Assembly (NCBI GenBank): GCA_018806915.1 | Contig: JAGKQI010000085.1 | Coordinates: forward strand, 1-64,000 | Length of the DNA stretch: 64,000 nt | From: Phytophthora colocasiae | Lineage: Eukaryota; Oomycota; Peronosporomycetes; Peronosporales; Peronosporaceae | Reading direction: 5' to 3' | Shown here: positions 60,311 through 64,000 of the stretch, one piece after another | How the letters are laid out: every line of letters starts with the position of its first letter | Numbering within the stretch: the first letter of the stretch is position 1 | The notes under the pieces: model-generated | The model's database searches: none | Seen by the model: the letters and a program-made list of their open reading frames with translations, nothing else | Told to the model about the DNA's origin: nothing | Made by a program: the position numbers and the translations under genes

Positions 60311-63007
60311 ATGTCAACCGCCCCTCCTGGTCACGATCCATCAGTGCGGAACTTCAAGCTGTGTATCATGGCCAGGCCTATCAAACATTCTGATAGACGG
60401 TTTTCAGAGCGTAGCGTAGCTGCAACTCTTTGTCAGTTACCTGGTTTTCAGAGTCTCTGGTGTCCCGTCGCACAATCTGATTCCCTCAGACTCAGAAACT
60501 TGAATTTGACTTGCCAAACAGGCGATCATTTTCAAAACTCCGTCCTTTCGCTCATGACTGAGGAAACGAACGCTTCTCTGAGCTTAAACGCCCCACCGAA
60601 TGGGGCGGCAGGCGACGCCACAGGCACTTGTCCTGCTTCGGCAACTGCCAATATGTCGCAGGGTGGAGATGTTGGTTCGGCCACATCGCCAGGTGGCAGC
60701 CCTAGCGCCCCAGCCTATGCATCCCAACCTACCGACTCACAGGTCGATGGTCCGACTGAGGATCTCCCTGGTGATGACATGAACTCGGCCGGTGTTGGTG
60801 ATCTCTCGCCACCAGTGGTTTCACGTGGGGAATCTCACTCTGAATTCTCTGAGGGAACTCCTGGTGTCTTCAGACCGCGAGCCTTTGGTGCCCCACGGCT
60901 TTTGTCTACGGAAGAGGTCGATCGGCTGTTTCGTCAGGGTCTGGTGACAACCACAGGGGATCAAGTCACGGCGTTGGGGGACTCTGATGTTCCCCAGAAC
61001 TATATCGCTCCCAGCGTGAAGCCAGAGGGACGTGCCTTTCTGGTGAGTACCCCCGCGCGAGCTGAAGACTTCAGAAGAGGGCGCCACATAGCGAATGCGT
61101 ACGGTGGCCCCTGTGTGCTCGTGGGTTACGAGGCACTTACTGATGAAGACCTCCGGGAGCTGGAGCGAGTGATTCCAAGCTTCGACCCCACCGAAGTTGT
61201 GTCTCCGTGCGCCCAGACTCCAGACGTGCGTACTCTGGATGCTTTGACGTCGTCTGTGGATGTTCGCCGGGAACTGGGGTCTCTGGTTTCTCATGTCTCT
61301 CCCACTCGGCTTGCCGAGAAAGTTTTTCGGACGGCCGGATGCTTAAAGCTTATGACTGCTGCTCACCGTCGCCTTCGGGAACGCGTTGGTTCTCAGAACG
61401 GTGTCGCCTTGATTGATGCTGCAGCAGCGCGCTCTGAATGCGAAGAAATCAAGCGTGAGTGGGTACTGCACTGTCAATACTGGAAACACGAGCTTAAGTG
61501 TGCCCAGCAAGACGCCGGTGCGGTAGAAGAACGCATGACTTCGGAGATTCAGGATCTCAAAGCTCACTACCAGGACCAAGTGGAAGCTCTGAAGTCGGAC
61601 AAGGCAGTTCTGAAGTCCCAAGTCGCTGATCTTCAAGCACAGGTCTCGATTCTGAAGTCGCGTCCTGAGGTCAATCCCACAGATCCGTGGGGGTTCTCAG
61701 AGTTCTTACAAGAGAATTCTGAAATCTCTGGTAACTGGGATCGGCTCCATGACCTTCTGGTGTCATACCAAGAGGACACCATCGTCCCTGATAACTGGAC
61801 GACTATCATCAGCGTGACAGCCTTGGACGCGCGAAAGAAACCCGTTCCTGATTTCAAGAAACGGCTTTCTGAGGAACGAGCTCGTCAGGCTGCTGAGAAG
61901 ACCGCGAGGACCTCCAGAGTTCTGGATCTTACTCATCCAAGTACTGAAACCTCAGAGTCCAAGAGCGAGAGCCCACGGTACCTGTCATATCCGCCGAAGC
62001 CCCAGACTCTGAAAACACCTCCGAAGCGACCGCTCAAGTGGGACTCCAAGAATTTGCAGCGTCGCCCGTCCGGACACAAGCCCGTTGAAGAATCGGCGCT
62101 TCCGGCGAATGCAGATTCTAAGGTGGCAAAGTCTGAGGTCCACAAGAGACTCCCTGGTGACGTGGTCTGGAAGGAAGTTCGACCCGACCTCCGCCAAGCC
62201 CTGCTGTCTGGGATCAAGTATGATAAAGCCATGGAGTGGTTGGCATCGGATATAGCGGCTCACAGTCTCTTCAGCAGTCCGGCTCTCATTCAGATGTTGG
62301 TGAGCCTGGTATTCTCTCGTCGCCTGGATGCTACTCTTTGGGCCAAGTACGTCCCTGAAGTGTATTACCAGATGGCCGACGAGGTGGTGGATCGTCACAT
62401 CTCAGCTGGTACCGAGCCTGCAGCCTGGGGTGATCTGGATGGTCACGTAAATTATCCAGAAAGTGATGTCGAGTCCACCGCCGACAACCCCAAGGACGAT
62501 CCGGATTACAAGGATTCTGGTGTGGTCGAGTCTGAAGACGAAGATGACGACGAGAGCTCTGATGATGGTGAGTCTGACGACAGCGATTCCGAGAGCGACA
62601 AGTCTGAAGACAAGAAGTCTCAGGACCAGAAGTCGGGGAGCAAGAAGTCTGGGAGCAAGAAGTCTGGGGACAAGAGGTCCGGGAGCAAGAAGTCCGATCA
62701 CCACCCGCGTCCTGGCTCTAAGCGTCCCCGGGACTCTGATGACGACTCGGACTCTGATGATGGGCCTATCATCCCTACCAAGAAGTCCAAGAGAAGCCTT
62801 GCGTCCATAAAAGCCCATACCAGTCCCAAGTCCCGTCCGAAGTCCACCAGTGGAAGTGGATCGAAGCCCAAGAGTTCTTCTGGGAAGGCACGTAGTCTGG
62901 TATCCAAGCCCTACAATTCTCTGACGGTCAAGGAGCTCCAGGTGGTGGAAACACCAGACTGTGAAGCATCCTCCTGGTTGTACTATGGTATCAGGGTACA
63001 ACAGTGA
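60311..63007 (+). CDS. F accessory-type gene, main part (898 codons)
   Basis: Starts with ATG at 60311 (MSTAPPGHDPSV); a later ATG at 60556 (MTEETNASLSLN) follows a TCATTTTC initiator-like motif and may be the true start. The N-terminal 150 residues are Pro/Ser/Ala-rich. A folded-looking region spans about 190-330 (LLSTEEVDRLFRQGLVTTTG, RAFLVSTPARAEDFRRGR). A coiled coil follows at about 385-455 (DLKAHYQDQVEALKSDKAVL). A helical segment lies near 630-700 (VWKEVRPDLRQALLSGIKYD), then a very acidic Asp/Ser tract and a Lys/Ser repeat. The frame ends SWLYYGIRVQQ by what looks like a one-base change, and the protein continues in the next feature. Same layout as the B gene (coil, charged linker, C-terminal domain). 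Confidence 0.7.
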   Translation: MSTAPPGHDPSVRNFKLCIMARPIKHSDRRFSERSVAATLCQLPGFQSLWCPVAQSDSLRLRNLNLTCQTGDHFQNSVLSLMTEETNASLSLNAPPNGAAGDATGTCPASATANMSQGGDVGSATSPGGSPSAPAYASQPTDSQVDGPTEDLPGDDMNSAGVGDLSPPVVSRGESHSEFSEGTPGVFRPRAFGAPRLLSTEEVDRLFRQGLVTTTGDQVTALGDSDVPQNYIAPSVKPEGRAFLVSTPARAEDFRRGRHIANAYGGPCVLVGYEALTDEDLRELERVIPSFDPTEVVSPCAQTPDVRTLDALTSSVDVRRELGSLVSHVSPTRLAEKVFRTAGCLKLMTAAHRRLRERVGSQNGVALIDAAAARSECEEIKREWVLHCQYWKHELKCAQQDAGAVEERMTSEIQDLKAHYQDQVEALKSDKAVLKSQVADLQAQVSILKSRPEVNPTDPWGFSEFLQENSEISGNWDRLHDLLVSYQEDTIVPDNWTTIISVTALDARKKPVPDFKKRLSEERARQAAEKTARTSRVLDLTHPSTETSESKSESPRYLSYPPKPQTLKTPPKRPLKWDSKNLQRRPSGHKPVEESALPANADSKVAKSEVHKRLPGDVVWKEVRPDLRQALLSGIKYDKAMEWLASDIAAHSLFSSPALIQMLVSLVFSRRLDATLWAKYVPEVYYQMADEVVDRHISAGTEPAAWGDLDGHVNYPESDVESTADNPKDDPDYKDSGVVESEDEDDDESSDDGESDDSDSESDKSEDKKSQDQKSGSKKSGSKKSGDKRSGSKKSDHHPRPGSKRPRDSDDDSDSDDGPIIPTKKSKRSLASIKAHTSPKSRPKSTSGSGSKPKSSSGKARSLVSKPYNSLTVKELQVVETPDCEASSWLYYGIRVQQ
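62636..62695 (+). repeat. 15-bp tandem repeat in the F gene
   Basis: Four units of GGGAGCAAGAAGTCT (third unit with three changes, fourth with one), coding for repeated GSKKS. This makes a basic tract directly after the acidic tract, as in the linkers of the B and C proteins (KKGGSDRSKRKPD in B). Confidence 0.85.
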
Positions 63008-63688
63008 GCTCTACCAAGACCACCACTGGCCAGACATTGGGTTTTCCAGACTACGAGGTGCACAAGCACTCATGCGCCATCCTCAGAAGCGCTGGGACTC
63101 TGAGCGGTACTGTGCAGTCCTCCGCAAGAAGCGTGCCCCTTGGAAAGTCATGTTCGACAACCGATTCTCAGAGTTTTACTTCCACAAGCGGGAAGAACTG
63201 GGGCCCATGGTGTTGGCTGACGTGGAAGACATCGTGCGCAGCATGAAGAAGCATGCTCAAGCCTTCTGGGAGCGTACGCATTGGGTGACCATGGATGTTG
63301 AGGCTGACGAAAAGTCTGCGGAGCTTCACAAGTACCGGTCCATGCGTCGAGCCGCCATGATTCGTCAGCACAACGCCCTCATCCGGAAAGGTCCTGGGGC
63401 ACAAAGATTTCCCAGAGTCGCTGCTTTCCAGAGCCTGGCATCTGGGTTGTCCCAGACAAGTCCTGCCCTTGGATCTGGCAAGATCCCAGAGTCGCAGAGC
63501 TGGGGGGTCCCAAGTGTCTGAGTCTGGAGACGCAACTGGGTGACTTGGACGCTATTGAGCCTGCTCGGATGCAATGGGCCACGGTGAATGCGGACGAAGA
63601 GTGGCTCCAGTATGTCCCTGCTGACATCAAGAAGGATCAATTGACACCTGCGGAGCGTTCCGAGAACCCGATCTCCCTTCACTACTGA
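62961..63688 (+). CDS. F accessory-type gene, conserved C-terminal domain
   Basis: Two overlapping frames: 62961-63521, then from about 63420 to TGA at 63686-63688. The first holds KKRAPWKVMFDNRFSEFYFH, HKREELGPMVLADVED and HAQAFWERTHWVTM, matching B/C PW...PLTF.L.LH.R.GT and QA[YF]WE.TH. The second holds PEPGIWVVPDKSCPWIW and EEWLQYVPADIKKDQLTPAE, matching E. The switch between them is a short frame change near 63420. Together this is the same domain as in B, C and E, and it has no assigned function. Confidence 0.65.
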
Positions 63689-64000
63689 AGCTCAGGTGTC
63701 CACCATGGTGCCCACGGGAAGGCTGCATCTTCGAGAAGCCAAATAGTTGTCTGCATTTGTGACGTAAATCCCCGGCCTCAGTGTAGCTCCCTAATCCCTT
63801 AATCTTTCAATATCACTCCACATAATCACACTCCTTCTCATCATCTCATCATTCGTAACTTCTGTATCCTCCAGTACTTAATTCTCCACAAACTCACTTC
63901 CATATTCACATTCACACAGTCGTTTTATATAAGCAGCAACATGGTCGATCACATATCCAAACACATGAATTTCAGAAATAAGTCTCTGAAAACACGCACT
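63689..64000. other. Region after the F gene; no gene seen
   Basis: Pyrimidine- and AT-rich (CACTCCACATAATCACACTCC, TTTTATATAAGCAGC). It resembles the convergent spacers of the other elements in position and composition. If F is a minus-strand element, the end of its pol should appear shortly beyond 64000. Confidence 0.45.

Larger units (their letters stand above)
59109..64000 (-). mobile_element. Region F: probable minus-strand retrotransposon, seen as 3' LTR-like region plus accessory gene
   Basis: The plus-strand gene at 60311-63688 is homologous to the accessory genes of the other elements, which always lie opposite to pol. A pol gene is therefore expected on the minus strand to the right of 64000, and the 1.2 kb before the gene would be the 3' LTR in reverse. 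A 14-base match (GCAAATTGAACTCT, near 59487) to the 5' terminal region of D supports that orientation weakly. No second LTR copy, gag or pol is inside the window, so this is inference; a free-standing gene is the alternative. Confidence 0.5.

Noticed and set aside
60311..63688. F gene considered as a host nuclear protein or an envelope gene
   Set aside because: C-terminal motifs match the accessory genes of the neighbouring elements, and no signal peptide or membrane segment is visible, so host or env origin is less likely.

Overview
The window is a block of nested and abutting LTR retrotransposons from a eukaryotic nuclear genome. I see no convincing host gene, tRNA, rRNA or CRISPR array. 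Every large coding region belongs to Ty3/gypsy elements with the order gag - protease - RT - RNase H - second (plant/archaeal-type) RNase H - integrase - chromodomain. That dual RNase H plus chromodomain order is, as I recall, typical of the oomycete group named Chronos. Together with oomycete-like initiator motifs, it makes an oomycete (Phytophthora/Peronosporales type) the most likely source. This is inference from domain order, not a database match.

Layout. Element A (1-11330, minus) and element B (11331-25034, plus) are near-identical copies of one family placed head to head, giving an inverted repeat with arms of about 11 kb. Element D (25035-33479, minus) belongs to a second family; it has lost its 3' half and carries an internal 2.46 kb tandem duplication. 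Element C (33480-47654, minus) is a more diverged member of the A/B family. It is interrupted by a mariner-like DNA transposon (40972-41900, TA target duplication) and a solo LTR of a third family (42599-43017, 5-bp target duplication). Element E (47655 to about 59.1 kb, plus) is the most complete copy of the D family. Region F (about 59.1-64 kb) holds a large plus-strand gene that is probably the accessory gene of a further minus-strand element whose pol lies beyond the right edge.

How the parts work together. Gag makes the particle and its CCHC knuckles bind RNA. A -1 ribosomal frameshift (heptamer GTTAAAC followed by a hairpin, visible in A, C, D and E) lets a fraction of ribosomes continue into pol. 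Pol supplies protease, RT, RNase H and integrase, and the chromodomain at the integrase C-terminus probably directs insertion to marked chromatin. A tRNA primer site starts one base after the 5' LTR in the A/B/C family and overlaps the gag start codon.

The most unusual feature is a large extra gene on the opposite strand between pol and the 3' LTR. It is convergent with pol, has a coiled coil, an acidic/Pro-rich linker and a conserved C-terminal domain, and is preceded in A, B and C by an oomycete-like initiator. B and C keep it as diverged proteins, E keeps a C-terminal remnant, and F carries a full-length distant homologue. Most reading frames are broken. Many breaks are one-base indels in short homopolymers that differ between otherwise identical copies, so part of the apparent decay may be uncorrected long-read error.
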